Position numbers and translations under genes: made by a program. From Ramazzottius varieornatus (Eukaryota > Tardigrada > Eutardigrada > Parachela > Ramazzottiidae), in contig BDGG01000001.1 in NCBI GenBank assembly GCA_001949185.1, positions 6,059,353-6,123,352 on the forward strand: DNA of 64,000 nt, written 5' to 3'. The first letter of the stretch is position 1. Each line of letters starts with the position of its first letter. Positions 44,929 through 57,773 of this stretch are shown in pieces. The notes beneath the pieces were generated by a model. The model was not told where the DNA came from, made no database searches, and saw nothing but the letters and a program-made list of their open reading frames with translations.

Positions 44929-45938
44929 CGCAAAAGCCCAAGAAATTTTCCAGGTTTACTGTTTTGACCGCTGCTCTTCGCCTGGCTGGATAAGAATTCA
45001 TGCTGCATGCAAGAAAACAGCAGGTTGAATGTAATTTCGAATGCAGACAAAAGTTTCAGTCAGAAAGCTTTTTCCGGTAAGTCAGCCAGTTGCAAGTTTT
45101 GCGCAAGAAAAAACAAAAGTTTCAAGAGAAACAGAGTATTTTGCAAGGCTCCTCGGCGATCCATCGTTTCCAAACTTGGAATGCTGTCGTACGACAGGTC
45201 ACCAATGTAACCCCACATAACATAAAAAGAATCGGTCGAAGCCATGAGACAGCAAAAATCGGAATTCGAATACCTCACTAAACTTGCACATCTCAGATAA
45301 CGCTGCGCACCACCTTTTTTGTGAACTAGTTGAACCAGAAGACGAGAAATTTTAACTTCTGGTTCAACTAATCCTGTAGTATGCAGTTTGAACAGCGCAG
45401 ATTGTTCCTTTACAGTTGCTTTACTGCTGTCGAAAGTTAAGCCAGAGAATGTTCTTTGCAAACACAACCTTTGTCATCTAGTCCATCTCGGCCAGTACTG
45501 CGTAATTTTAACTTTCAAGTTCATCCTGAATCCGGCTGGGTATTTGTCACTGGTGTGCTTATTTCCGTTTGAGCGCTGAACGACTGGCAACATAAAAAAT
45601 TTTTATCGCGAAAAATTTCACCGCTACATCGGTATGTAGTAGGGAGGATCGGGTTCTGTTGACGTTTCGTGGATCTTAATGTTGGAGCACACACCGAACG
45701 GTCTGCCGGTGGCGCTGATCGGCTGACGACAAGTGCAGATGCTGGGCTGGAGGTGCGTTGGACACAGTGGTACCGTGTGTGGTGGTGGTGATGGTGCTAG
45801 GCCTCATGCAGAAGTCTAAAGTTAAAATTTCAAGTGGTGGCATCAGTACCGATATAAATGCACCCAAAATGACTTCTCGAAAACAGCTTCCAGTCATGCG
45901 TAGATTGATGAATTGATAGAACTCTACACACGGCAAAT
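44929..45938. other. No supported gene; contains a 14-bp hairpin
   Basis: AGTTGAACCAGAAG and its exact reverse complement flank a 14-bp loop at about 45331-45372. The frames are short and antisense to one another. Confidence 0.45.
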
Positions 45939-46062
45939 ACTGTAATGCTTCATGAACTTCGCGAATTACGCCACAGTGAGCGTGTGCTGTATGCGTCATT
46001 ATACCCCTAAACCCTACGCGCACTATGACGTCACTTTGCGAAGTTCATGAAACAGTAGAGTA
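45939..46062. mobile_element. MITE-A copy 5
   Basis: The left arm TACTGTAATGCTTCATGAAC, then TTCGCGAA, and the right arm TTTGCGAAGTTCATGAAACAG pair. The middle differs from the other copies, so this may be a subfamily. It is 124 bp with TA at both ends. Confidence 0.8.
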
Positions 46063-47729
46063 ATCAATTGTGGAAGTCAGTCAAGTGGTAATGAATAAAT
46101 GAAATATTTTTGAATCGGCTCAAGTTGATTGAATTTTCGGTTAGCACAAGCCTGTCAGTGTGCGAAAAGTTTGTTGGTAATCCTGAGCCGGGTCAGAGTC
46201 AGGCGAACGAAGTTTCGCACTGTACGGCCTGATATGGATGGACGTCACGCCGGTCTGCCCAGGTCGAGTCGTGTTTTCTTAGTGTACGAGAGCTGCATGG
46301 CTTAGCACATCGGTTTAGAAATTTTTCCTCGTTTCTGGACGTTTCTCCTGGCTTTCCTTTCCATCGACTGTTCTAGGTTGTCTTATCGCACTTCGGTGGA
46401 TTCGCAGAGAAGGCAAGTTAGCGACTTTGGTGCCCTTTCGCAGGTCATCTTAACTTTCTAAAACGGCCAAGTTGACCCGCCTCGCGAACTAAGAACTATG
46501 GCCGTAAAAGAATCCATAAAAAATGTTGGATGGGTTGGCCAGGAGGCTAAAAGTACCACCCATCGGTAGATGAAACAAAGCTTAGTGCGCAAATATCGAT
46601 ATATTTTCGCGCCATATCGATATATTTTCGATATATCGGTAATTTCCTGAATGGCAAACTCGCCAGTGATATCTCGTTTACGGAAGACCATGGTTGATTT
46701 CAAAAACTTGATTTTGGCCATGGTGTACCGAGCACACTCCACCCATTCGGTTCTGGTACTAATTCTGCCCAGGTTTCCATGTGTTTGATGTCTTGGTGTA
46801 ATCATGTCTCTGCTGCATCCCACGCTTTCGATCTCATTAATACTTTATGTGAGAATCGGCTACCTGAGTTTTTGGGCTTAAACCAGTGGAATTCAGAAAA
46901 ACTAAAATTCCAGAAATATCGATACATTGCTGCGATATACGATATATCGAAAATACGGTATCGGACAAATATCGTTTCGTAATATCGATATCGAATGATA
47001 GCCATTCTGACCGGTTTTTGAACGTAACTACCTGTACACGCGCCTACTTCTGGGCATGAACACAAATGTGGGCCACGGAGCGAAAGCGGCGCTGCTCCGA
47101 TTGATTTAATGGATTGGTCAACCCCGGCTGGCCCGTGCCGTCTTTGTTCCGTGGCCCACAGTTTTGTCCATGCTCACATTTGGGCCATGCGCGTGTACAG
47201 TATGAAGTGGACTGTTAACTTTAATCTCGTAAAGGATAACTATACAAAAACTTCGCTGATACAAAAACTTCGCTGAGATGTTAAGACAGGCACGCAGTGA
47301 AGTCTGCAAATAATGCGCGGAAAATGCGGCGTTGCTCAAGTGTGGAGTATCTGGATGGAATATGGGCAAAAAAATCATAATCTGAACAAATGACTATACT
47401 ACTATGCTTTAGATCGAAAGTTAGCGTCATTAGTCACGTCGACAATCTCCAGTTCGACAGTTTGACATGTATAAAGAACCTGGGACTTTTGAAATTCGCA
47501 TAATGCTCACGATCAAGAATGATTCGTCGATTACAAATCTCCGACGGGCGAAATTAAAAGAAGGACCGGATGCTTCAGTGCGATTAAACTGTGCCTCACG
47601 GATTCACAACTTATTACGGTTGTTAATTATGTGCGTATCAAATAGGCTTCTGGTATACATAAAGGGAGGACAAAATATTTTGCAGTATTCTGTGGCGTGG
47701 TTCTGTCAAGGTACATTAGCTGCCTAAAC
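46063..47729. other. TATCGATA-rich repeats and unassigned DNA
   Basis: 46590-46650 and 46915-47000 are dense in ATATCGATAT-type motifs, similar to the patches near 36 kb. The sequence GTGGGCCACGGAGC at about 47070 recurs inverted near 47150. No gene is supported. Confidence 0.45.
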
Positions 47730-50390
47730 ATGTGCCGGTTTTTCCTCTTTGTTGTAATTTTTGATAGTGTTTTTCACGGACAATGTTGTACGTACCGGAT
47801 TGCAGAAATAAATTGCAATAGTGCAGTTGTTCACTCCGGCAAAGTTTATGCAATAGGAGGATACGTGGAGACAGAGCAGGTATGCGATAGACGGACCAAG
47901 CGGGAGTTTTCAGGACCCATCCACCATAATCTCGACTCTTACCACATTGTTATTTGGGATCGTCAGTCACTCAAGTCCAGGGTCGTTTTGCCTTTGTCAT
48001 CCGGAGACGGTCTAACAAGTCAGGTCCCGTATGACCAAGATGCGTTTCTACTTCACGGTATATACGACAAGACTGATATTTTGCAATGTCCTGGTGGGCT
48101 TAACTACAGTGTGGGCTCTTGTCGACAGCTTCTACCTTCCCGAAACTTTATGGGAACTGTGGCTCTGTATAAAGGAGCTAAGTTTGTTCCTGTGGGTGAT
48201 CGCACTGTACACCGCCCATTTGACGCTGAAGCAGACCTGCAAAACGAAAAGCTCGTCGAGTTTGTTCCTTTTTTTGTGGACCATGCGAGAATGCCACTGA
48301 TGGATTCACCTTCGGCGAGGTAGCTAAAATAAACTAAGTTGGATCAGATGCACTAAAGACTCGAAGGATTATTGGTGCCTGCGTTCATTTCAAGGTAACG
48401 TGGAAGATGTACGACTCTTCCATGTCACGCTTTGACAAGGGTTCAGAAACCATGTTTGAGTATGGGGTGCCAACACCAGGCTCTCCTAACATTTCAGTCA
48501 TATTCAGCATAAATTGTGATGTTCACTCCCTCGGGCTGCCCCGTCAGAATTTATGAGAAACGGGACTGAACATCTGTGCGATTGCCAAAAACTTCTTGTA
48601 GTTACTTCAAGATACGAAGGTGGCAAACGTTGGAATAGCTACGGATCTCGAGTCTGGATGGTTGAGAACTTGTACCAGTTCGGTTTTCCAGACTAGATAT
48701 CTGTAGTTTTTTCAACGTCTGCCAACTCCTTATCTTGAGGTAACTCCAATAGTTTCTCGGCAGTCACCTAGATGGACAGTCCCATCAGTCGACAGTATTT
48801 TTCTGCATCCAGTGAGTTTCGCCTTTTACAGCATGGATGACCGAGCTGGATGCTGGATGCTGGATGCAGTAAAATATTTTTTGACGACCGATGGGATTGC
48901 TGAACGATGCGCGTGCCGAAAGTCTGTGGACTTCTGTCCAACCGTGAGTTTGACATATATCCCAGTACTCGGGAATCTGACCTGTGTTTTGTGGGTCCTT
49001 CATTTCTGAAAGATAGATCCCGAGTACGGGGATATATGCTATACTCACGTCCAGATAGAACTCTACAGACTTTCCGGCACGCGCACTGATCAATAGTCCC
49101 ATCAGTTGTCGGTATTATACTGCGTGGGACCTACCAGGCTAACAACGCCAAAATATATCCTGCCCGGGCCAACTTGCTACCACCTGGACTTTTCACGTTA
49201 AAAAATTCGCAGTGCATCGTTTCCGCGCACTCGTTCACGATGTCCAGAAAACTTTTCAAGCTGTTTCGATTAGCACAGAACTCCTGTGCTTACACTAAGA
49301 AATAGCTTTGAAATTCTGTCTGATACGACCGAAGGTGGGTAGGACATGTCACTGCTACTGAAATACAGTTTCCAGAATTCTCGGTGCGAGCTACGATCCC
49401 CAGTCTGAGGACAGTACACCTATGATTATCTGAGTTGTCAGTAAAAATCAGAAACGGCCATAGGGACATCGAACTAGCTCGGCAAATGAATTGAAACTAG
49501 GGAACTCCGCCACTTTGCCGGAAAAACCGTTTTGCGGGCAAATTTGTAGCTCCGGTTGCGAACGACGGATTCATGTTTTCGACACACTTTTCTGTAGCTC
49601 AGACCTAGTTCTAATTTTTCTCGACAGCAAAACCGCAGGAGGTCTGTAAGAAACCGAAAAAATAATTTTCAAAAACGGTTGCAATAACTGTCAATGTTGA
49701 TGCATTCTTCGCCTCGCTCCTTTTTTCAGTACTATGTCGATTCCGACAGATTATCTAGCGAGTAATTTTTGGTGAGATGGCAAACAGTATGTTGAATCAA
49801 GGAAAACTAGGTTGGAAGCTGGACGATGATCGGGTCGAGAACACTTCAACTTTATGTGTGGTAGCAAGTTGGCCTGGGCGGGCTTGTACTTGGGTTCCCT
49901 GGATGCAGCAAAAGTACCCAAGAAGTTGGATGGGTGTCACATAGCTTTCCCTTACAAATACGCGGCGAAGTACCTTCATTGCATGCGTTAAAGTATGCAA
50001 TGAAAGTATTTCGCCGCTTTTCATCATAATGCCTGACACCGCGACAACTTAAACGATTTGTTTTTAGTTGTCGACCTGGCCACCGTGACGACGGTCGCAA
50101 TGACCACGAGCGGGTCGTCCACCACTCTACCGACCAACAGAACACCTATCCCCGAGGTTCCTGCCACCACCCCATCCCAACAGGATCCCGGAGGACTCAC
50201 GCCAGGTCAGATTGCCCTGATTGTGATCGGGGCCTTGTTGGTTTTCGGTTTGGGCGGACTCGTTTGGTTGTTCGGTGTCCGTCGTGGCACGTCTGGGCGG
50301 GAGCGACGCAAGTCCCACTGCTCGGACGCGTCCGATATGGACATCCTTCGCATGGAGGAGCTCCGAAATGTGGCTAAAAACCACAAGTAA
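47730..50390 (+). CDS. Secreted/type I membrane protein; first and last exons recognised
   Basis: The first exon (ATG 47730 to a GTAGCT donor near 48321) starts with a signal peptide (MCRFFLFVVIFDSVFHG) and then a cysteine-containing domain. SAVVHSGKVYAIGGYVE looks like one Kelch-type blade, but the rest is too diverged to be sure. A candidate middle exon is at about 48397-48540 (KVTWKMYDSSMSRFDKGSE). The last exon (50068-50390, phase 1) has a Thr/Ser/Pro stalk, a TM helix (QIALIVIGALLVFGLGGLVW) and a basic cytoplasmic tail ending VAKNHK. A foldback MITE sits between the exons. The middle exons do not join in phase as I read them, so the two ends may belong to separate genes or to a partly decayed gene. 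No family is assigned. Confidence 0.4.
48850..49130. mobile_element. Foldback MITE inside the 47.7-50.4 kb gene
   Basis: The left arm (about 48855-48976) and right arm (about 49017-49130) are reverse complements through GATGGGA, GCGCGTGCC.AAAGTCTG, GTGAGT and ATATATCCC.GTACTCGGGA, with a roughly 40-bp centre. A third copy of the arm end, AGTCCCATCAGTCGACAGTA, lies at 48778. Confidence 0.75.
49961..50019. repeat. Near-perfect hairpin, arms about 23 bp
   Basis: GCGGCGAAGTACCTTCATTG is followed after a short loop by its reverse complement with two mismatches. It lies just before the last exon of the membrane-protein gene. Confidence 0.75.
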
Positions 50391-51490
50391 GGCGTCCAGC
50401 GGGCCAGAGACCCTCCTGCTTTTTCTTTTCCTTCTGCTGTCTCCTTCTTTCTTCTTTCTTTTGTTAGTTTCCAGTCTTACCTATTTTTCTGTCTTATCTC
50501 TTAATGTTTTATACTTTCTACGTTTCTATGATCATCTAACTCTTCATTAGGCTCAGTTTACAGTGAAACTGCGTGACCACCACCTGTGACATTGACAAAT
50601 AGAAACCAAGGTACTTTTATATGACGCTCCATATAGAATTAGCCTGATTTCTTCTTTTTGCGTACCATACTGCTTTTTTCGTTTTTTTTCAGCCTCGTGA
50701 GGCTCCTTCACAATTTTCGTCAGCCTCGAGGCTCAAAACCACGGTTTTCCCAGCCTCACAGGCTGATCAGCCTTACCCATCCGCGGGACCTCCACGCGCT
50801 CCTGCTCCGACTCACTTTCAAGTTCAGAATTAGACTGGATAGCCGTGAATCGCTTGCGCGACCATTCGTTGTTTTATGACAACGCAGAATTCGATTTGTA
50901 AACAAGGGATAGATAACTGCCACTGTTCCGAAGATCCATAGTTTGAGAACAGCAAACCGTCTTTTTGTGCCATATGCAGCTGCGTTGCCCTTGACTTACT
51001 TGACGCTGCAGACTGCGCTGCGCTGCACAAAAGTGTCAAAATGCACGGTGCAACTGCACTGTCGCGCAGCGCAGCCATAGCGCAGTACAATGTACGCGGC
51101 CAGATCCCGGTCTCTAGCAGACAATATTTACGGCAAACCCTGTCCTTGTTGCCGGTGAGTACCCACTTGGTGAGTTGCCACCTGGGAAACTAAACAAACT
51201 TGGCAAGATCGTTTGCCCAACTGGCGCACGCTCTCAGTCAATATTGATAACAATGAAGATGTACGCCACTCGGAAAACATGCAGACATGAACCGATCGTT
51301 TTCCCAACTGGCGCACGTTAGAGTTAGAAGAGCGGTGGTAAGTTTACCAAAAACGGCTCAATATCCATTCGATTAATTTACACCTTCTGAAAAATTAAAT
51401 AAAGTTAATTAAACTAATTTTTTAACTTGGTTTTGTTTGATCGTGTTTCGCTTATTGGATGTAAGTTGTCTGATGTGTCCGTTCATTCAG
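50391..51490. other. Repeat-bearing intergenic DNA
   Basis: A CT-rich stretch is followed by the second copy of the GCCTCGAGGC repeat (50690-50815). At 51211-51320 two CCAACTGGCGCACG units and one TACGCCACT unit belong to the short GGCGCA/TGCGCC palindromic family. Confidence 0.5.
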
Positions 51491-54345
51491 GCTGGAACGT
51501 TTGTTGACACAAAGCTTGCTCAGGAGAAGGCGCAATCGCCGCGTTCACCGTCGAAGCTTCAGAGCGATAACCGGTTTCTGAATGAACTTTCGTACAGTAT
51601 CGATCGACGGAACACCAGTCCTGAAAGAGAGCGCTCAGTTTCTCTGGCTCTACTTACAGTCTCTCTAGCTGAAGCTGTTGATGTCTCAAGAGGATCCTTC
51701 GACGGATCAGGCACCCAAGTCACCAAATACGGGACTTCCTCCTTCGACAGGACGCAAAGAGAGCATGGCGTCACTTTGAGCTCGTCCTCGGTCAGTAGTA
51801 CAGCCGCGGTACGTGGTTCGATTCATCGTACATCGCCTCTGTTCGGCGAGGTTCAGCGATGACCGACGGTGGGGATTCGCAGAATACGAGTGGTACCTTA
51901 ATCCACGGACAAGACAGCGCTTCACAGGTCCGTTTACCGTGATAGCACAGCTCTTTACTTTAGGTGCGCAGTTTCTAAACACCGTGACGACGTCGAGTAA
52001 GCGAACTGCACCGAAAGTGAGCCGTAGGCGAGCCTGACGTTAGGGCCGGTGATCGGTACTCAGACAGTATGGTCTGGGATCATTTTCTTTCTTCCGACCG
52101 ATAACAACTCTCCCCACAAGCATGAAAGTCCGCCACAAACTTTCGGCACGTCGACCACAATGTTTCGACGAACCCGAAGAGAGTGATGACAAAGACTGAG
52201 GGTACCCGTGCAAGCGTAAAGTTTGTTCAGGGCAAACCACGATTCTTCGTGTTTGTTTCAGGCTTTAGCAAGCATGGAACATCTTGTCGTCCGTTGCGCC
52301 TCAAAGAAGAAAAAGAAGAAGAAGGAGACAACGAGTGGGAACGTTCCGGATACAGTACGTCGACTTTGGCTGTTTCGTGTATCGTTACGTGGGCCGCATA
52401 TTCTTATTCCGTCTCCAACATGGGTGGAAAGGCTTTTCATGCGGCAAAGTCGCCGCATGAAAAGCAACATTTTCTGTATCAACAGGAAACAGGATGTCTT
52501 CCAATGAAGTTCAAGGTACGTGAAGTACAGCACAAACTTTTCTGCCTATCAGTGTCAGTTTCCTGTTTTGTTTAGTGCTAGTGAATTGAAAGTACTTCGG
52601 TCCAACCCAAGCATCCTTGGAGCTGTTTCGGAAGTGACCCCACTGCAGCTTTCCGCTATTCTATCGAAATAGCAGTTCGGACGCCAAAGAATACGGGTAA
52701 GTTCCCATTCCGCACCTGGTCGATTTTTAGGGTCGAACAGATTCACGTTGTACCGATCGAACGACTGGTCTGTTTAGCAGGTCCTTACGTGTCCGCGTCG
52801 GACAAACGCGACAAGTTTGGCTCGAACAGCGTAGGGAAGTCCCCCGTGTCTCCGGCGACAACGTGGTCAGCCCACCGAACTGAGAGCAGCAAGCCTCAGC
52901 CAAGTCGGTCTCCTTTCAGTAAGTCCGTTTAATTTTGGAACTGCCTGCTGTAATTCTGATTCGAATATTCGAACCTGGTCTCCTTATTGCAGGCACCTTG
53001 TCACCTTACCGGAAGCAAGCCCTTCAAGAGACCAAGGAATGTTTTAACAAGGGAAAACCTGGAAAGGAGCAACTTTTCCCGCAGAGCGGACGTTTTGTGG
53101 TTACCGCGAGATCAAAGTCTTTTTTCAAGCAGCTCCACTTGGAGCAGTCTTCTGTTTGGAACCTATGATAAAGCTCTCTCGTTCTTCACCGGTCAGCACT
53201 TCGGTCTGAAGGCGGCTTTGGACGTCGACGTGGTTAACAATATCCCCGGTAAGGTTTCTGCAGTTTTGTTTCACCCAAACGGTGCTGCGATGTGACCCGT
53301 GTATTTTCTCTTTGCAGCAGAGATTTCCATTCAGCGTACCAGAAGCACCCACAGTTCCACATTTCTTCTGAGCAACTGCTGATGGGTTTCGGCAAGAAGC
53401 TGAGCCACTTCCGAGAGAAGAGAGCGGTAACTCTGCAGCCTCCAAGAGGCCGAGATGGGACTTCCCCGCAGAAAGCGAGACGAGGACGGAAACCTTTGTT
53501 TGCTTCGTACTGTTGCGTCTTGTTTCGGAAAGTTCCTCCTTGGTTCTTTTGTATGCTTCCTACTACATGTGCACTGCATTTTACAGTTTTTGCCGCGTCG
53601 AAAGATCGAGTTTTGCTTTTTAGAAACCACGAGATACCCTTCGTGACAAGTTCCGTTTCTTCTGACACCATTCTTCGAAGATTGGATCCATAAAACCACC
53701 AGAGGTCCAGAACCACTGCATCGCAAAGTTATGAAATCGGTCCGCGATCGACGATCTTTCTAGGAAGTAATTTTCAGGGAAGACTTTCTTCAAGAACTTC
53801 AAGATTTGGCTTGAGGGTAGTTTGCCCGCTGGAACCATTCTAGTTATGTACGAAATGGCAACAGCTGCCCTCTCCAAGTTATGCTGGCTAAGGGCTCTTT
53901 AGTTTCCGAGTGTATCTAAGTTGTGCGGCGACGGCTCGTCTTCTCTAGTGTAATATCCCGCGATAATAGTATTCAAGGCTTGGTCGTGGCTGTAACGAAA
54001 GCATGGTCAATAGTGAATTAACAGTAAAGCGTATCTGAGTCTCCTTACTATTGAGTGTCTCCGACCCTGTAACCAACGCATGTAAAGTTTAGTTGGCCTT
54101 GAACCTCCAGTATCCTTCCAGTTTTGTGCCAGACAAACTGCGCTCTAGAATAAGGTTATATGGGTTTTCTGAAAAGCTGCACGAAACGGTACCGAAGGTT
54201 GCGTTCCTTTACAGGACATTGCGCAGTGAACGTCGGTATTCGACCTTCACCAAAGAACGTCGGAAAAAGCCGGTACTCCACGTTTTCTCCAACACGCAGC
54301 CTGGAGTCACCTGTAGCGAAGCAAACGACCACGGACTCGCATTAG
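51491..54345 (+). CDS. Ser/Pro/Lys-rich multi-exon protein, unidentified
   Basis: A series of short exons is supported by acceptor/donor pairs and a common composition: 51491-about 51630 (LAQEKAQSPRSPSKLQSDNR), about 51675-51780 (SQEDPSTDQAPKSPNTGLPP), about 52262-52360 (FSKHGTSCRPLRLKEEKEEE), about 52782-52919 (GKSPVSPATTWSAHRTESSK), 52994-about 53230 (LSPYRKQALQETKECF), about 53320-53425 (YQKHPQFHISSEQLLMGFGK), and a probable last exon about 54207-54345 (SPKNVGKSRYSTFSPTRSLE). Most of the protein is expected to be disordered. Alternative frames stay open over several exons, so exact borders are uncertain. I recognise no family; the composition resembles cytoskeleton-associated or adaptor proteins, but that is only an impression. 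The 5' end is not found. Confidence 0.4.
52432..52465. repeat. Perfect 14-bp hairpin
   Basis: GCTTTTCATGCGGC and its exact reverse complement are separated by 6 bp, in an intron of the Ser/Pro-rich gene. Confidence 0.8.
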
Positions 54346-56072
54346 GGCGGTTCATTGTGATGGTCGCGTATCTTGCTCTAATGGCCGCCCAAAAGAAACT
54401 GAACTTTCCTCCTCCAACTTATCCCGTCCCGCTGTGCTGGTCATATACCACTCCAGCTATCTGCACGTGTCTGAGAGAAGCAGGTGGTATCTACAAGACG
54501 TTCAGATCTTCTGACATCAATGAAAAGCGGAAACTTGCCTTCTCTGAGTCGATATCGGAGCCCAACTGGAAGTCCTGTTTATTTTGCTTGATTTACTGCC
54601 TTCTGACACTGGCATCCTTGCTTTTCGTTCTCATTTTCCCCTTCGTGCACCTTCACAGTGAACAGTACGCCGGACAGTGCACAGACGCGAGTGTCTTAAA
54701 CACTACGTATAATCGCAGTACCCTGCATACCCTGCTTAATTATGATAGTAAAATTCAAAAGAGCCGATTTTCGGCCATTTTTAATTATCTATTACAATCA
54801 TTAAAATAATACTGTTATCCTAGTCCGAAGTTCATCTTGAAGACCAACCCGCCCCAGAGAAAAAGCGGTTCGCCATAATTTCACGTGCACTTCACGCTGA
54901 GTTTGAAGCTCAGTAAAAGCTGACGCCATGACGTTATCTGAGCGTAAACTGAGCATATTTAAATTTTGCGCTCAATTCATGCTCATTTCTAGCTGAAAAA
55001 TCAGGGAACTTTTGACTTTCCGAAGAACTGTTCTTGGAGACAGCGGGAACTGAGAACTGGCTAGAGCGGGAAGTTTTGCTATAACATACTACTCTAAGCT
55101 GCCGATCAGACATCTGTCGCATACTCTGCCGCGTGGGCGTACGGTAAGACACTGCGCACTGCCCTACGGTGCAAGTTCGCGATGTACAGTATGATCGAAA
55201 TGATCTGTGCACTAACGGCGTAGGCTCTCGTATCTAGATATCCTTGATGTGTGACAAGGTATATCAACTTTCTCTAGCGGAAGTTTTCGGTCTTGGCTAC
55301 TGTTCATGGTACTTTCAGCTGCCGGTAAAATCTTTATGCTGGGGAGAAAATTTTGAATGCGTAGAACCTTCTTGGAACATCCCTTTGTGAATCTATGCCA
55401 AGGTTGAGCCCATCGAAAAAAATAAATAATTATGGCCGCTTGTCTATTGTTCTTCTTTATGACGGCAATGCAGGGGACCTAGCGTAGGGTCTTTGCGATG
55501 GAAGTTACGGTACGTCAGCTAGGATTTCATCCGCGAACTTTCCCATCCTTTTGTAAGTCACACATCGATCTCAACCGGTGGCTTTTGTTATAGCTAAGTT
55601 TGACACCAAAGTTGAAGACATTGTGCCGGCTTGAAGCATGAACGAAAAATGGTTTATCGTAAAAGAAGAAACGTTAAAGGAGAAAGGTTAAGGTGCAGCC
55701 CGAAAAAAGAACTTGTTGCCCGGTTAGCGTTCAGTGACGTCTCTTACATAACGCTGATCAGAATGTTCGTATCACGGCCGTCAGTAAGAGGTGCACCATG
55801 GTGCAGTGGAACCCAAACTCGGGGTCCTTCAGACTTTCTCTGCCGTGAGGTCAACGGAATTTTGAGCGTCCGTCGTTCTTACAGTGAGAGGAAATCTGGC
55901 TGCACCTCCTCCTGGGATCATGACACGAACCACATATGGCTAACGGCACCTATGAGTGCTGAGTAGAGTGGCACCTCGAACGTCGACATCCTAACCCACC
56001 TTGATGGGATTTCTATCTCTACACCGGTAACCGAAAATAACTATGCGTTTGTATACGACGAAAACGGCTTTC
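54346..56072. other. No supported gene
   Basis: A plus frame to 54809 ends in a hydrophobic stretch (CLFCLIYCLLTLASLLFVLI), but no start or family is evident. The end TTTTTAATTATCTATTACAA at 54778-54805 resembles the 40157-type MITE terminus. The remainder is unremarkable. Confidence 0.35.
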
Positions 56073-57773
56073 TCAAGACCGATTACTACGTTCGCGTCTT
56101 TGTTTGTTGGAGGACTGTTTGTTGGAATATGAATGGTTACCGGAATGGCCACGGGACGCCGGCGAGTGCGGGTGGTGGTGGCTGTGTTGCGCAGCGTTGG
56201 CCAGGGCCGACAAGGCCTGCCGATCACAAATGAACTTGTAGACGTAACGCTCCCCAGATACCTTCTGCATGATCCCCTTTTCGTAATAGTATCGCAAGGA
56301 GCGGCTTAGTTTGTCGTAGTTCATTGCCGGTCGATTCTTCTGGATACCCCACAACCGCGCCACCTGTGGGCAGTGAGCACACAAGTTAGTGAAAAACAAG
56401 CGGTCACATGTTTGCGGAACCTACGCAACTTGGTTGCACAGTGGTCTGCCGTACATTGTTACGCCGGTTGGTGTTCAAAGTAATTACCTCTTCCGGATCA
56501 ATTAGCTTGAATTCCATGCCGCGTCCTGTCCAGGTGATAAAGGCTCTATTCTTGTTGTCATCCAATAAGACAACCAGAAACTGCCATAATTGCAGCGACC
56601 CCCGTCGCGATTGCAAATGACCACCAGCACCTCCAATGCCGTGGCTGGCACCTCCTCCATTACCCCGACCTGCAGCACACAATATCGATCGGTGAACAAT
56701 ACAGCTGATGTCTGATCTCTCTTTTGAGGTCAGAGCGGAGTCTCACCCATCCAGCAATACTATCCATGTCTACTTTTTCGCCAAAAGGTTGTTTATGATC
56801 TTCTAGTCATTTTCCCCATGGAGAATTTAGAACATTCCGAAATGTACTTATTTACCGGGGTTATGCATGTAGTGCTTCGATGACGGGCCATTCATACTCG
56901 GATGATGGGCGTGCGGTGGCATGGACATGGGCGTGACCGCCTGGGAACCAGGATGAATACTTAAGAACGGATGCCCCGCGCGATAACCACCGCTCGACAA
57001 ATTGTGAGAGTGTTGGTGCTGGTAAGGTGAGTGAGAAGCTGCCATTGCTTCCACGCTGCTCAGGTGACTGTGACCGTGGCTGACAGCAACCGCCGCGTGG
57101 GCCGCCGCCGCAACTGCCGCGGCTGCAACGGCGTGAGACTCCAGTTCCAGGTACTTGCCCTCGAAACTCTGCACCGGTGGCCGAAATATCAGAAAATTCG
57201 AATGCCCACCACTGTTGCCGCCTAAAGCACCAAAGAAATCACGTTTAGCTTAATGCTCTTTTCACTAACAGTAATTTCACCAGTAGTAATTTAAAGCTCA
57301 TTACCGGCCATCATTGGATGATCGACAGACGCCTGGCTTGGATTTCCGCTATACGCTTTGCACGATGCCAGGAACGGATGGAGGGATGAACCACTGTCGT
57401 GGTCCATAGTAAGGCCATTGTTTCCACCAGCATGGCTGAACAGTGCACTAGCGCCTCGACTGCCATCCCGAATATTCGAAGAATTCCTAAAAACCAGCAC
57501 TGAAAGTTGCGCCGTCCTATTCGGTCGTTATTTTTACCTTCTCTTCACTGCAGTCAAGAGAAGCGCATAATTTTGGTACATAAGTTCGACTTACTGAGGA
57601 AAATATGGTAGGGTAGGATACGGAGGTCCAGCTGAGGTGCCGTGATTATGGCTGGGACCAGAAGTGGAGAACGCAGTGGAAGTCTGATGAGGATGGGATG
57701 AGCTGGCAGTTGTTACAGTCTCGCCACTGGTCCCCGGAGCCGGCTGATACAAGCCTGAGTAAGAGTCGAAACG
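56073..57773 (-). CDS. PEA3/ETV-type ETS transcription factor, last five exons (399 aa)
   Basis: Exons in minus order are 57595-57773, 57305-57486, 56856-57221, 56488-56669 and 56073-56363. The phases (2, 1, 1, 0) all agree and give 400 codons including the stop. The ETS domain spans the last two exons. It runs from [17 protein letters not shown] through [19 protein letters not shown], the exon junction, [20 protein letters not shown] and [20 protein letters not shown] to VYKFICD. The two invariant DNA-contact Arg residues lie in [31 protein letters not shown] and KGIMQKV are diagnostic of the PEA3 group (vertebrate ETV1/4/5, fly Ets96B, nematode ETS-5). The region before it is Ser/Gly/His-rich with an Ala run ([16 protein letters not shown]), and the C-terminal tail is His- and Ser-rich. 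The initiating exon lies further upstream and is not identified. Confidence 0.93.
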
